From: Dipteris shenzhenensis
Lineage: Eukaryota > Polypodiophyta > Polypodiopsida > Gleicheniales
NCBI GenBank assembly: GCA_047967505.1
Contig: CM106540.1
Reading direction: 5' to 3' (one strand)
DNA length: 64,000 nucleotides
Shown: in pieces, positions 30,865 to 42,303 of the stretch
Position numbering within the stretch: position 1 is the first letter of the stretch
Layout: each line of letters starts with the position of its first letter
Notes under the pieces: generated by a model
The model's input: only the letters and a program-made list of their open reading frames with translations
Databases searched by the model: none
What the model was told of the DNA's origin: nothing
Position numbers and translations under genes: made by a program

Positions 30865-33081
30865 ATGGCGATGCGAATGAAGATAGGCGAAACTCCACTG
30901 CACCGTGCTGCAAGAAGTGGTGACCTCCTGCAAGTGAAGAGCCAGCTACTTCAAGGAGCTGTGTCTCGCGCTGATCGGAATCGATTTGGTTACACTCCTC
31001 TCCACATAGCTGCTGCTAATGGCTACGTAGATGTGGCACTTGCCCTTTTACACTGCACTCTTCTGCCTACACCCCTCGAGAAGGCAACGCGTGTCGTGGA
31101 CGATCCCCAGGTTTGTCGCAGCATCGTCCGTGCCCTCACGGACGACACTTATCAGCTCCCTATTAGGGTGGTTTTGCAGAAAATGCACGATGCGCATGAG
31201 AAGCTTCTGGATGAAGCCAAGCGCGATGAGATCATAAAAAACTAGGCTGCTTCCTTTCAGGAGCTGGAGACGAAGCGCGCTTTTCTTCAGTCTCTTGACA
31301 CCTCTCTTGCATCCTACTCTATTAGCTCAGCCGTCTCTCGTGAAGCTCTCAAGCAAGCACAGCGTGTCATTTTGGAGGATGCCGCTAGCGATTCTAGTCA
31401 TCTTGAGCGTATCTTCAAGCTAGCTTCTTCAGGCGGCCCTGATCAGCAGATCATAAATCGTCCAGTCTTTTTACCGAGTCTTTCTGAACAGGTGAAAGGC
31501 TCACTTCAGCCGCATAGCGGTCCTTATATTCATTTCGTCGATCAAATCAGGGATGAGTTTTTCTTCGGCGGTGGATTAGCAAAAACGGACATCACTGTCC
31601 CCACGCCGTTACAACTTGCTGCCAACGGAGGACACTCCGAGGTGGTGAAGGAAATAGTGGGATTCTTGCACGACAACAAGCTAGTTATCGAGCGGAAGGG
31701 AACGAGCACGCCCTTACACTTAGCTGCTAGAGGTGGGCACGCCGAGTCGATGGCGCTCCTACTTGACGTAATTGATGTCCCTTCTCTAGAATCTGGGTGC
31801 TCTGCCTTGCATTTGGCTGCTTTCAAAGGGCACACAAGTGCGGCCAAGCTACTCTTAAGTAGCATCGATCAGTGGTCTACCGATGGATTCACAGCACTAC
31901 ATTTGGCCGCTCAAGTGGCTGTCAACGAGGAGAACGCTGTTGGTGTCAATGCACTGGAATACGCCGTGAAGAAGTCCTGGTACCATGCCGCTACGCTGAT
32001 TCTTCAACATCCGAAGGTGGGACGGCAAGGCCAATTGGCGGATACGGTAGTGCAGCTAGACTATCTTGATCGCAACATAGGAGAACCTGGGTTCTTGGAA
32101 TTTCTACAGCGGCTGGTGGAACACGGGATTACCCAACGACTGAGCGGCGTTCTCCTGAAGTGGGCCGTGGGACACGCTTGGAGGGGAAGATTTGGCGTAA
32201 TAGAGCGTCTGATAGACCTGAGCAAGCACCTACTTGGTCGACCACTATTAATTAGCGATCAGATTATCAAGTCTCTCATGGAGCTGAGCGAGCAGATAAT
32301 TCAGGATGACAGGATCAAGCTGGGCGCAGAGTTTCGGAGCGTGCAGTTGCCCGAGCTAGAGCGTCTCATGAAGGCGGCGGAACGACGTGACGCTGAGGAT
32401 CATGGATGCACTGATCGATTGAGGCGACTGAAGAAGCTGACGGTGGAGAGAGCCGACGTGAGGAAGGAATTGTTCGAGGACAGGCAAATGTATCTGGATT
32501 CGGCCAACACGAACTTGGTAGGGGCGGCACTGATGGCAGGGGTGGCGTTCGCAGGCTGGTTGCAACGACCGCTGGGGTACACAGACAACGGCGATGCAGC
32601 GGTGAAGAGGCACGGGGCGGTGGGGTGGTTCTGGTGGTTCAACACCACGGGATTCTTCCGGGCGATGGGAATGGTGATAGCAGGGGCGCTGGGAGCGATG
32701 GCAGTGCGGAACGAAGAGATCCAGCAAGCAGTGGACAAGGTGAGATCTGGAGCAGCCATTGCAAGCACGCTACTATCAATGTCCGTGGGATGCGTGATGG
32801 GAGCGTTTGGAGCTGCAGGGGTGGCTGTGCTGCTTCCAGCGGGCAGCGAGAGGCGCGTGATGGGAGCCATCGTGGGCGTGGGCGCCTTTCTCTGCTGCGT
32901 CTTCGAGCGCCTCTTTGAGCTCCTCTTGCCCGCTCATTATCGCACAACTCTCCTCGACGTCTGCCGCAGAACCTTCCCCGGCTTGTGGCTTTTCAGCCTC
33001 CGCCCTCTCATCGACCTCGCCTTCGTCTTCATCCTCTTCCTCTTACTTGCTCTTGTTGCCACAAACACGCTTAAAGCCTGA
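30865..33081 (+). CDS. ankyrin-repeat PGG-type membrane protein (one in-frame TAG)
   Basis: The frame from ATG 30865 to TGA 33079 spans 738 codons with one stop, TAG at 31243. Ankyrin repeats include TPLHRAARSGDLLQVKSQLL, TPLHIAAANGYVDVALALL, TPLQLAANGGHSEVVKEIV, TPLHLAARGGHAESMALLL, SALHLAAFKGHTSAAKLLL and TALHLAAQ. An about 180-residue linker follows. Then comes a PGG-like segment (NLVGAALMAGVAFAGW) and three or four hydrophobic stretches (GMVIAGALGAMAV; VGCVMGAFGAAGVAVLLPAG; VIGVGAF-like; LAFVFILFLLLALVATN), typical of plant ankyrin-PGG proteins at membranes in stress and defence. The GC content is well above its surroundings. The TAG could be CAG mutated, or lie in an intron (acceptor TTCCTTTCAG at 31260; a possible in-frame donor at 31111). 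Otherwise 31372-33081 alone gives 569 aa. Confidence 0.82.
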
Positions 33082-33924
33082 TCGAAACGTTGGCCAGCTT
33101 TTGTGGCCGTCTCTTCCTCTAAAACAATCTGTTATTTGTAATCTGTTATGTGCGCGCAGATAATTCACGTATCTTGGATTGTTTCTCTCTCTAAAACAAG
33201 AGCGGCATGTATGCTCAAAAGCGCTCGCTTATGAGACTCTATGGAAAGAAATTTAAGGACAATTTGTTCAGTGACTGTAGCTGAAAAATGCAACGTTACT
33301 TCTAAGCCGATAGCCTCTCCGTAACCTTGAGAGACCCGCATATTGTCACTCATAGCTTTTTTTTATTATGGAGCACATAAGTACAATTTTAAACTAAAAC
33401 TTTGATCCGACCGTTTAATGAAAATATCATAAAGAGAAAAAAAAAGAATTTAAAAAAATGTAAACATGAGACAACGACATAGGGTCCATAAAGATCCGAT
33501 CCTCCTTGCAAACATCAAGGATAGTGTTTTATTATTACCTTGGTGATATGCAATGATTTGTTCAACGAATACATGAATAAGACTATACTCACAAGAGCTC
33601 ATAACTCATCCTTGGTTGCAATCTAAATTATATTGTGTCATGAACTACAACCAAATGAATCTTGCATCCCATGTGGCATCTCTACTATTGATTTCAAAAT
33701 TTATTTGCATTGAGAACATGCATCAAAAGAGACAAATGTGTAAGAATTTAGGATGACTCCTTATTATATCTATAGATATTTCCAGAAAAACAAGAAGCAA
33801 GCAACATCGATAGTATTAGAGTCCAATAGTATCAACTAAGTACAGTTTTATTGTATCGAATAAACAATCACTAGGGTTGTGTTGATAACGTAGTATAGCG
33901 TCAATTGACTATTGATTTTCAACA
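33082..33924. other. 3' flank of ankyrin gene, no further gene seen
   Basis: AT-rich DNA with no coding frame of note. The first 100 bp are pyrimidine-rich 3' UTR-like sequence. No clear AATAAA was found close to the stop. Confidence 0.35.
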
Positions 33925-34497
33925 CTAGGTGTGAGATCTAGGTTTACAGTTGCTGGCAAGAATTATAACCTCTCCATTAGATTGAGTTATCGGTTCAACA
34001 TTTGACCCAAAGCAATAAGGGTATATAGGACTGTCATCATACAAGATCCATAATGAGGTCGATATGTTTTCATTGCTACACTGCATACATATGTTTCCGA
34101 TCCACACTTGAATTGGTCTTTAAAGGAACTTTGAAAGCCATGCAATGACAAATCTAGATTCTCCCCAAAGAGCACCACATGATATTGGAACACTCATTTG
34201 TGTAAGGTATTCATCATGCATTTTAACTCCATATTGTTCACGTATGAAGCTCAAATCCAAATATGTGTTAAAATAGTTTATTGCATGCTAGTCATTGTTG
34301 TGCAAGTTCGAAACAAAATTTTGGATTGTTATAGTCTGTAGTTGTTCAGAGGTGATCCCGTTTTTCAATAGGTATGCGACTGTGTCAAATAAACAATCAC
34401 TTGGTGTGTAACCATAATGCATGACACGGCTTAAGTTCTGTTTTTGCAAGATGTTATCAATTGATTTATTTGGGGTTGTTTTGAGTGCCATGCTCAT
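33925..34497 (-). pseudogene. OTU-like cysteine protease fragment
   Basis: A 191-codon minus-strand frame from 34497 to 33925 is broken only by TAG (34290-34288) and one TAA further on. GYTPSDCLFDTVAYLLKNGI resembles the catalytic D-x-x-CLF block of OTU deubiquitinases. LQTITIQNFVSN, then ALWGESRFVIAWLSKFL and RPIQVWIGN, fit the W-G-x-x-E-x-x-x-LS and I-x-V strands. SPIYPYCFGSN occupies the place of the terminal His loop, and the usual His is not seen. OTU-like domains occur in host deubiquitinases and in many transposons. It lies just outside the second CACTA element. Assignment is by motif order only. Confidence 0.45.
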
Positions 34498-34782
34498 CTT
34501 TTTTTTCTTTAAACGAGGAAAAATATGTCAACAGGGCTACCTTTATAGTTTTAAATGAATCACTTTGATGTCCTTCTAAAAGCCGTGCATAGCTTAGTAA
34601 AGAGAATAGAAAATAACCAAAATAATGAAGGTTTTATAAATAATATCTCCTAGACCAGCAGTTATATCACTACAAGGCATAGGCCCTTTTTCGACGAAAA
34701 TATCGACGCTTTTTACATTTTAAAAAAAAATTTCATGGGTGCAAACGTCGTTATTAAAGTCACTAAAAGCATCGGAAAAGAA

Positions 34783-34881
34783 CCGTCGCTATATAGCAAC
34801 GATGATAAACGTCACTATATAGCGACACTATTAATCGTTGTTATATAGTGACACTGATAAACGTCGCTATATAGCGACGAT
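34783..34881. repeat. left subterminal palindrome array, family 2
   Basis: Four copies of a palindrome like GTCGCTATATAGCGAC (with GTCACTATATAGCGAC and GTTGTTATATAGTGAC variants) are spaced about 25 bp apart, just inside the left CACTA end. They are followed by an inverted pair GTGGGGCTAAACAGGG / CCTTGTTTAGCCCCAC at about 34905-34950. Confidence 0.8.
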
Positions 34882-34911
34882 TAATAGAACTAAAAAAAAG
34901 GATCAGTGGGG

Positions 34912-35640
34912 CTAAACAGGGCTTGCTATGGCCTTGTTTAGCCCCACTAATCCTTCTTTTTTTTTTGTAATTACAAAAAAAAGTTTTTTATAACAAAATT
35001 TCCCAGAGAGATCCCCTGATGAGTAAGGAGGACTGATGGTAGCAGAGTTAGAAGGAGTGAAAGCTATGTGAGCGCTTCCGGAGCGAGGAGTAGCAGTGGG
35101 AGTAGGAGAGGGCAAGGGACCTAACTGATATAGTGTGTCCGGACTAAGTGGAGACCTGTAGGAATGTGAGTGTGCTGACTCATCTACATCTCCCGAGTCA
35201 GCACAACATAAGCTGCCCTTCCTACTCTTCCTTCCCTTATAAGAGGCACGTGCAGGTGATGACCCCTCAATCAAAGGGGCACGAGGGAACGGCTGGGCAG
35301 TACGTCTAGTCGTCGGTGTAGGGGAGAGAATTGCTGAGGTCCTCTAAGATAGCAGAGAGAAGAATCTCGCTGCCTCCTCATCGCTCATCTGCGCTACAAA
35401 CTCGTCAGGACTCCCGACAAAGCCATGTGCGGCTAGCAAAAGAGTTCCCCGAGGGGTAGTCGCAGAGCTACGTCTGAGAGGAGTCGGACCAGTCGCAATG
35501 CTAGGTCTGAGAGGAGTCGGACCAGGGGTAGTCCTCAGGGTAGTCGCCTGAGAGGAATCAAAGTCCTCTGGAGCATATAGATCGTGAGCTCTCCTCCTAC
35601 GAGGCTGTCTGTACTCGTCGGATGTGCGACGTGATCCCAT
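34912..35640 (-). pseudogene. accessory gene of family 2, left copy
   Basis: From ATG at 35640 (MGSRRTSDEYRQPRRRRAHD) the frame runs through tandem GPTPLR repeats to HGFVGSPDEFVAQMSDEEAA and a stop at 35344. A frameshift then leads to IEGSSPARASYKGRKSRKGS and a Ser/Pro/Thr-rich end. It corresponds in position and orientation to the accessory gene of the first family, but no Transposase_24 core is visible. A homologous copy stands at 44224-44980 in reverse orientation. Function is unknown; the Arg-rich start suggests nuclear or DNA-binding activity (inference). Confidence 0.5.
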
Positions 35641-35704
35641 GTCTAACATAGACACAAACACGAAAACAAAAAACAAAAAACAAACATAAGCATAGGCAAG
35701 GGCA

Positions 35705-37740
35705 TAGCAAAGAGGGAGAGAAGAGGAAGAAGAGGAAGAGGAAGAGGAAGAAGAGGAAGAGGAAGAGGAAGAGGAAGAAGAGGGAGAGAAGAGGGAAAAG
35801 AGAAAGTGGAGGAGACGAGGAAGAAGAGGGAAAGGGAAGAGGAAAAGAAGAGGAAGAAGAGGGAAAAGAGAAAGTGGACTAGAAGAGAAAGAAGAGGGAA
35901 AGGAAAGAGGGAAAGAAGAGGAAGAAGAGGGACAGAAGAGGAAGAAGAGAGAAAGAAGAGGAAGAAGAAAAGAGGAAGAAGAGGAAAAGAGAAGGGAAAA
36001 GAGGAGAAGAGGAGGGAAAAGAGGAAGAAGAGGACGGAAAAGAGGAGAAGAGGGAAAAGAGGAGGGCAAAAAGGAGCATATGTCTACTTCTCTTATGCTC
36101 ATGCTTAAGCATAAGCATGAGCTCTTCTTATCTTATGCTCATGCTTATGCTTATGCATGAGCATAAGAATATGAGCATGAAAGAGGGAAAAGAGACGGGA
36201 AAAGAGGAGAAGAGAGAAGAAGAGGGAAAGAAGAAAGAGGGAAAAAAGAGAGAAGAAGAGGGAAAAAGAGACATATGTCTACTTCTCTTATGCCCATGCA
36301 TAAGCATAAGCATGAGCATATGTCTTCTTCTCTTATGCTTATGCATAAGAGAAGTCTTATGCATAAGCATAAGCATAAGCATAAGAGACGTACACATAAG
36401 AGGAGTCTTATGCATAAGCATAAGCATAAGCATAAGAGGGAGAGGAGAAAGAGGAAAAAAAGAGAGAAGAAGAGGGAAAAAGAGACATATGCTCATGCTT
36501 ATGCATGAGCATATGTCTACTTCTCTTATGCTCATGCATAAGCATAAGCATGAGCATATGTCTCCTTCTCTTATGCTCATGCTTATGCTTATGCATAACA
36601 TATGCTCATGCTTATGCATATGCATGAGCATAAGAGAAGGGGGAAAGGAAAGATGAGCATATGTCTACTTCTCTTATGCTCATGCATAAGCATATGCATG
36701 AGCATAAGAGAAGGGGGAAAGAGAGAAGAAGAGGGAAAGGAAAGATGAGCATATGTCTACTTCTCTTATGCTCATGCATAAGCATAAGCATGAGCATATG
36801 TCTCCTTCTCTTATGCTCATGCTTGTGCTTATGCATGAGCATAAGAACATGAGCATGAAAGAGGGAAAAGAGGGGGAAAAGAAACATATGCTCATGCTTA
36901 TGCTTATGCATGAGCATAAGAACGTGAGCATGAAAGAGGAGAAAAGAGGGGGAAAAGAGAAGAAAAGAGAAGAAGAGGGAAAGAAAAGAGAGATTGGAAA
37001 ATAGGAAAGAGGGAAAGAAAGAGAGAAGAAGAGGGAAAGTAAAGAGGAAAAAAGAGACATATGCTCATGCCTATGCATGAGCATATGTCTACTTCTCTTA
37101 TGCTCATGCATAAGCATAAGCATAAGCATGAGCATATGTCTCCGTCTCTTATGCTCATGCTTATGCTTATGCATAAGTCTCTTATGCTCATGCTTATGCT
37201 AATGCATAAGAGTCTTATGCATAAGCATAAGCATGAGCATAAGAGATGGAGACATATGCTCATGCTTATGCTTATGCGACTCTTATGCATAAGCATAAGC
37301 ATGAGCATAAGAGACGAAGACATATGCTCATGCTTATGCTTATGCATGAGCATAAGAACATGAGCATGAAAGAGGGAAAAGAGGGGGAAAAGAGGAGAAG
37401 AGAGACAAAGAGGGAAAGGAAAGAGAGATTGGAAAAGAGGAAAGAGGGAGAGAAAGAGAGACGAAGAGGGAAAGTAAAGAGGAAAAAAGAGAAGCATAAG
37501 CATAAGCATAAGCATAAGCATAAGCATGAGCATAAGAGAAGGAGACATATGCTCATGCTTATGCTTATGCATGAGCATAAGAGAACGGGAAAAGAGAGAA
37601 GAAGAGGGAAAGAAAGAGAGAATAAGAGGGAAAGGAAAGAGGGAAAAAGAGGAGGAAAGAGATTGAAGGAGAGAAGAAGGAAAGGAGGGAAAGAAGAGGA
37701 GAGAAGAGGGAAAGAAGAGAAAAGAGAGGGGAAGAGAGGG
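35705..37740. repeat. GAA/GGA-rich tract and CATAAG/CTTATG hairpin-forming minisatellite
   Basis: Positions 35705-36070 are almost pure purine (GAAGAGGAAGAGGAAG). From 36080 to 37600 blocks of GCATAAGCATAAGCATGAGC alternate with their complements (GCTCATGCTTATGCTTATGC) and with GAAGAGGGAAAG tracts. The array is thus full of inverted repeats. Long ORFs here (Met/His/Lys or Ser/Phe/Leu runs) are repeat translations. It sits in the interval from which both family-2 genes diverge. Confidence 0.85.
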
Positions 37741-38391
37741 TTCCTACGCCCATCACTGCAGCTAGCGCTTAAGGCGCTAGCTACAGGCCAATGCAAATAA
37801 CAAAAATAACAAATGGAAAAAAGAGGATGCACTTACCTGAAATAGTATGTCCTACTCAGTGTTATGGACTGGCCCTACAAAAGAGAGGAAACATAGCATT
37901 TTTCAAATAAGATGTTAGAGGAAGGAGGAGATTACAAAAGTAACTTCTTGAAAGGAGGAGATTGAGGAGACAAGCAGAAAGAGAAGGAAGAGAAATACAA
38001 AAAATACTAGAGGTGACTCTTCTTTCTTTCTTGAAATCTCGTTTTTTGTTTCAATCCTTTGAAAACAAGCATGAAAACTAGTTTACAGGTTTAGCAATAC
38101 AAGGAGAAGCACTCACAAAACTAAAGCTAACAAACACATTGTTGAAACAGACTCACCTCTTAAAAAACATCCTTTCAAGAAACCAAAGAGGGAGAAGGGT
38201 GGAGAGGGAGCACAAGAGCTAGGAGAAGGGTAAGGAGTGGAGAATAGAGTGGGAGGTTGTCGGAAATAGGTGGGAGGTCATCGGAAATAGGTGGGAGGAG
38301 AGATTGCCTTGCTTACTTGAAAGATTAGAGAGTACTAAAGAAAGCGCCGCGCATCGCGTCGGGTTTTAATTTTAACCCATAGCGTCGCTAT

Positions 38392-38490
38392 ATAGCGACG
38401 CTTTTTTGTCGCTATATAGCGACGTTTTTAATTAAAAGTGTCACTATATAGCGATGGAACAGAGCAAAACGTCGCTATATAGCGATGCTT
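38392..38490. promoter_or_regulatory. internal palindrome array upstream of TNP2, family 2 (copy 1)
   Basis: The perfect 18-bp palindrome CGTCGCTATATAGCGACG is at 38393-38410. A second CGCTATATAGCG copy follows and then variants (GTCACTATATAGCGATGG, GTCGCTATATAGCGATGC), 100-200 bp before the TNP2 start at 38592. This is the same motif as at the element termini. Copy 2 is at about 39738-39870. Confidence 0.65.
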
Positions 38491-38591
38491 TAAGACACTT
38501 TTTATTCTAAGTTGAAGGGAAGCTCATAGATGCTATTTTATAACTATTAATATATTTTCTTGCAACTTATGTTGTGATTTTATAAGTGTAG

Positions 38592-41500
38592 ATGGAAGGG
38601 ACGAGTGGAAGCTCGTCCAATGATGCGCCAACGCCCGGGAGCACAAAGTGACTTATGGAGAGGTTATACTATCATTGCACTCATTGCAAGCGAGAAGTAC
38701 AACATCAACATCGTATTATCATGCACCACTTGCAGATGTATGGGGAGGAGCCCGAACCAGTACCCATCGTTGACGTTGCACGTGTTGATGGACTATCGGT
38801 AAGTAAAAGCTATTTAAGTTTGCAGTCTTATTGGATACCAGGAAATACAAGATCTTATATTTACACGAAATCTTAAAATAGGATGAGAAGGGTGATGAGG
38901 GTACGCATATACCTTCACACTTTGAGCAAGACTATAGTCTCTCGGATGATGACGAGGGTATGGTCGACATGATGGATTCTATTTTTAGGGGCACTACATC
39001 CCATGTACACATGATGTCAGAGTCTGAGGTCAAAATGCGAGAGTTGCAATCAACACAATTGTACGAGAGTGCTAGGATGTCTAAACTACATGCTTGTCTC
39101 TTAATCTTGAATCTACAAGTAAAGTATGGGTGGTCGGATACAAGTGTCTCGGCCTTAATGAGGTTAGCTCTTGCATTAATTTGACTCATTATTTGGATAT
39201 TGTTTGTTTTGAGAATCATCATGTTTGTTTTGAGAATCATCATTTGGATAGTGTATACTGAATTATCATTGATCGAAGCCTATGTATGTTTGAATTGTCA
39301 TAGGAGGAGTTTAAAGAAGTAACTTCTCAAAGGGATTGGATTGAGGAGACAAGGAGAAGGAGGAGGAAGAGAAATACAAAAAAGACTAGAAGAGGTGAGT
39401 CTTCTGTTTTTCACAAAATCTCATTTTTTATAACCCTTGAAAATCAAGCATGAAAGCTAGCACATAGCGCTAGCAATACAAGGAGAAACATGCTTCAACA
39501 CTCACAAAATGAAATCTCACAAAAAACAAACCTACATTGCTCAAAGAGACTGACCTTCTTGAAAAACTTCTTTTCACACAAGCAAAGAGGGAGAAGGGTG
39601 GAGAGGGAGCACAAGTGTTAGGAGAGGGGTGAGTAGTGGTGAGGAGTGGAGAATAGAGAGGAGGAAAGTGAGGTCATCGGATATAGGTGGGAGGAGAGAT
39701 TTCTTTTCTCATAATAGAGATTGCTAAAGAAAGCGTCGCTATATGGCGATGCTGGTCAGTCGCTATATAGCGATGCTTATATTTAAAAGCGTCTCTATAT
39801 AGCGATGGAACAGAGCAAATCGTCGCTATATAGCCATGGAACAAAGCAAAATGTCGCTATATAGCGATGCATTAGGACACTTATTGTTTAAAGTTAAAAA
39901 AGAAGCTCATAGATGCTATTTTATTACTGTTAATATATTTCCTTACAACTTATGTTGTGATTTTATAAGTGTGCAGATGGAAGGGTTGAGTGGAAGCTCA
40001 TCAGATGATGCACCAACACCCGAGAGCACAAAGTGGCTTACGAAGAGATATTATCATTGCACTCATTGCAAGCGAGAAGTATGACATCAATGTCGTATTA
40101 TCATGCGCCACTTGCGGATGTATGGGGAGAAGCCCGAACCAGTACCCACCGTTGGTGTTGCACGTGTTGATGGATTATCAGTAAGTCAAAGCTATTTAAG
40201 TTCGTGGTTAATATTGGATACCATTATGATACGAAACCTTGAGACAAGATCTTATATTTACACAAAATCTTAAAACAAGATGAGGAGGCTGACGACGGTA
40301 CGCATATACCTTCATACTTTGAGCAAGACTATAGTCTCCCAAATGATGACGAGGGTATGGTCAACATGATGGATTCTATTTTTAGGGACACTGCATCCCA
40401 TGTACACGTGATGTCAGAGTTTGAGGTCAAAATGCGAGAGTTGCAATCAACACAGTTGTACGAGGGTGCTAGGATGTCTAAACTATGTGCTTGTCTCTCA
40501 ATCTTGAATCTGCAAGTAAAGTATGGGTGGTCGGATACAAGTGTCTCGACCTTAATGAGGTTAGCTCTTGCATTAATTTGACTTATTATTTGAATATTAT
40601 TTGTTTTGAGAATCATCATGTATGGATTAGTGTACCGAATCATTATTATTCGAAGCCTATGTATGTTTGAATTGTGATAGGTTGCTCCAGAAGATGTTGC
40701 CTATACCAAATACCATGCCTGCATCAAGAGATGAAGCAAAGAAGATGCTAACAATGGTGGGTATGGATTATGATACCATCCATGCTTGCCGTAATGATTA
40801 TATTCTCTTTCGTCGTGAGCATGGAGATTTGCCTAGTTGTCTGAAATATGAAGAACAACGATATAGAGATGACTTACAGGGTGATCAGATACCGATAAAG
40901 GTCTTGAGACACTTTCCCATCATTGCAAGAATATAGCACATGTGCCGATGCAAATCCATAGCGGAGTTGATGACATGGCATGCATCTCATCGGTCCACTG
41001 ATGACACATTGAGGATTCCTGCAGATTGTGCAGCTTGGAAGCACATAGACAATCAGTGGCCAAACTTTGCGAGGGAGCCATGCAACTTACATCTTGGGCT
41101 CGCCATGGACGGCGTGAATTTTTTCGAGTTATGCTCAACATCTTGGTCGACATGGCCCATAGTCATGGTGAATTACAATATCCCACCATGGCTAACAATA
41201 AAAAAGGGACACCTTATGCTTGCACTACTTGTGCCAGGGAAGTACAAGGCAAAAAATATGGACGTGTACATGGTGCCTTTGATAGAGAAGTTACAGATAT
41301 TATGGAGAGGAGTGCGGGTCTTTGATATTTCCAGAGCTCCTAGACGTACCAATGATATTTTGGTCAGGGGTATCTTGATGTGGACCATGCATGACTACCT
41401 AGGATATGGAGAGTGCGTAGGTACGTGGTTGTGTCTCTACATGTATAATATAGGATTATGCTTTTATGACTCTCTTTTGCAAGCATGTCTTATACTAACA

Positions 41501-41700
41501 CATTCATGAACGCGTGCAGGACTTGTTACAAGTGGGTATCATGCTTGTCCTATTTGTGTACCGGGTTTGAAATCGCTTGCATGACACTCCAAACATATGA
41601 GAAAAAATGTTTATGAAGGTCATGCTCGATACCTTCCACTGGACCATCTCGCACGTGGAGGTCGACTTGATCCACCACCATCATATTTGAAGGCAAGTGA
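38592..41700 (+). pseudogene. TNP2-type CACTA transposase, family 2, 3' truncated
   Basis: There are two 5' copies, MEGTSGSSSNDAPTPGSTK (38592, stop right after) and MEGLSGSSSDDAPTPESTKW (39978, TGA a little later), each with a Cys/His cluster (YHCTHCKREV...HH) and a second exon (SDTSVSALMRL-type end). The transposase proper starts about 40680: LLQKMLPIPNTMPASRDEAK, VLRHFPIIARI-TAG, CKSIAELMTWHASHRSTDDT, LHLGLAMDGVNFFELCSTSW, VNYNIPPWLTIKKGHLMLAL, GKYKAKNMDVYMVPLIEKLQ, LWRGVRVFDIS, MHDYLGYGEC then a donor. Exon 41520 onward has VTSGYHACPIC. It breaks off near 41700 at the copia insertion, before DUF4218. Unlike element B it keeps Asp in the conserved DG-x-N motif. Stops at 40935 and 41581 show it is dead. 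Confidence 0.82.
39738..39870. promoter_or_regulatory. internal palindrome array upstream of TNP2, family 2 (copy 2)
   Basis: Five degenerate copies of GTCGCTATATAGCGAT occur, duplicated together with the 5' part of TNP2. They precede the second MEG start at 39978. Confidence 0.62.
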
Positions 41701-41974
41701 CTAGATTCAGGCTTGGAGGGTGAATGACTGACCGCATTGAGGGTAGACGAAGCATTTTTTGGGGTAGCCCACTCTCGGGTTGCGGGGCCCGTTTGGAGTC
41801 TCATATGATCCCGGATGGCTCTAGGCCAAACGGTGACCGTAGGTTAGTTGCTCTATTTTACGCACCAGCTCTATCGTATGGTCGGTGGCCTATTTCAAGA
41901 CCGAACCCCAGTCGACTGTTTTGGGCAGATTAGGTCGGTCACCCAATTGGGTCCAGCCGACTACGACTAGTGGC

Positions 41975-41982
41975 TATATAAG
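41975..41982 (+). promoter_or_regulatory. TATA box of copia LTR
   Basis: TATATAAG in a GC-richer context (GGCTATATAAGAGCGAGCCC), about 260 bp before the LTR end. It is the likely core promoter of the copia element. Confidence 0.5.
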
Positions 41983-42233
41983 AGCGAGCCCGTAAAGCCC
42001 ATTTCATCACTGGCTACAACAACCCTAATTCCTTAGCATCTAGCCTGCGTCCTCTACTGTTTCTAGCTCGCCATCAAAGCTTCTTTCACAGGAGCGCACG
42101 GCTGGGAGGCAGCGCCATTTATTGTATTAGTTCTACAGTAATCAAATTTTTGATTCTCCATACTATCTGTTTTCTCTCTTACGTACGAGATCCTGTTTTC
42201 TATTGAGCACAGACGTTGTATTGTTTTCTTACA

Positions 42234-42246
42234 TGGTATCAGAGCC
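42234..42246 (+). other. primer-binding site (initiator Met tRNA)
   Basis: TGGTATCAGAGCC matches the 3' end complement of plant initiator methionine tRNA, the standard copia primer. It abuts the CA that ends the 5' LTR. Confidence 0.85.
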
Positions 42247-42303
42247 TAAACTCTAGCAAGAAGATTTGGTAGTGTGTTTCTGTTTGTGAGCAGATTGTGA
42301 GAG

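Larger units (their letters stand above)
37940..40680 (+). repeat. about 1.37-kb tandem duplication of TNP2 promoter and 5' exons
   Basis: The block 37940-39305 (AGACAAGCAGAAAGAGAAGG, palindrome array, ATG, exon 1, exon 2) recurs at 39305-40680 with about 10-15% divergence. Each copy carries its own palindrome array and its own MEG start. Only the second copy leads straight into the transposase domain. Confidence 0.78.

Noticed and set aside
30638-30913. Short ORFs upstream of the ankyrin start (including 30665-30862)
   Set aside because: Not in frame with the ankyrin repeats and without splice sites joining them; perhaps 5' UTR, but no support for coding.
32400-32947. Minus-strand ORFs of 97-156 codons opposite the ankyrin-PGG gene
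   Set aside because: GC-rich antisense shadows of the membrane domain.
35344-37832. Many long ORFs, including a 252-codon and a 224-codon frame
   Set aside because: Except for the part up to 35640, they are translations of purine tracts and CATAAG repeats (runs of His/Met/Lys or Ser/Leu/Phe).
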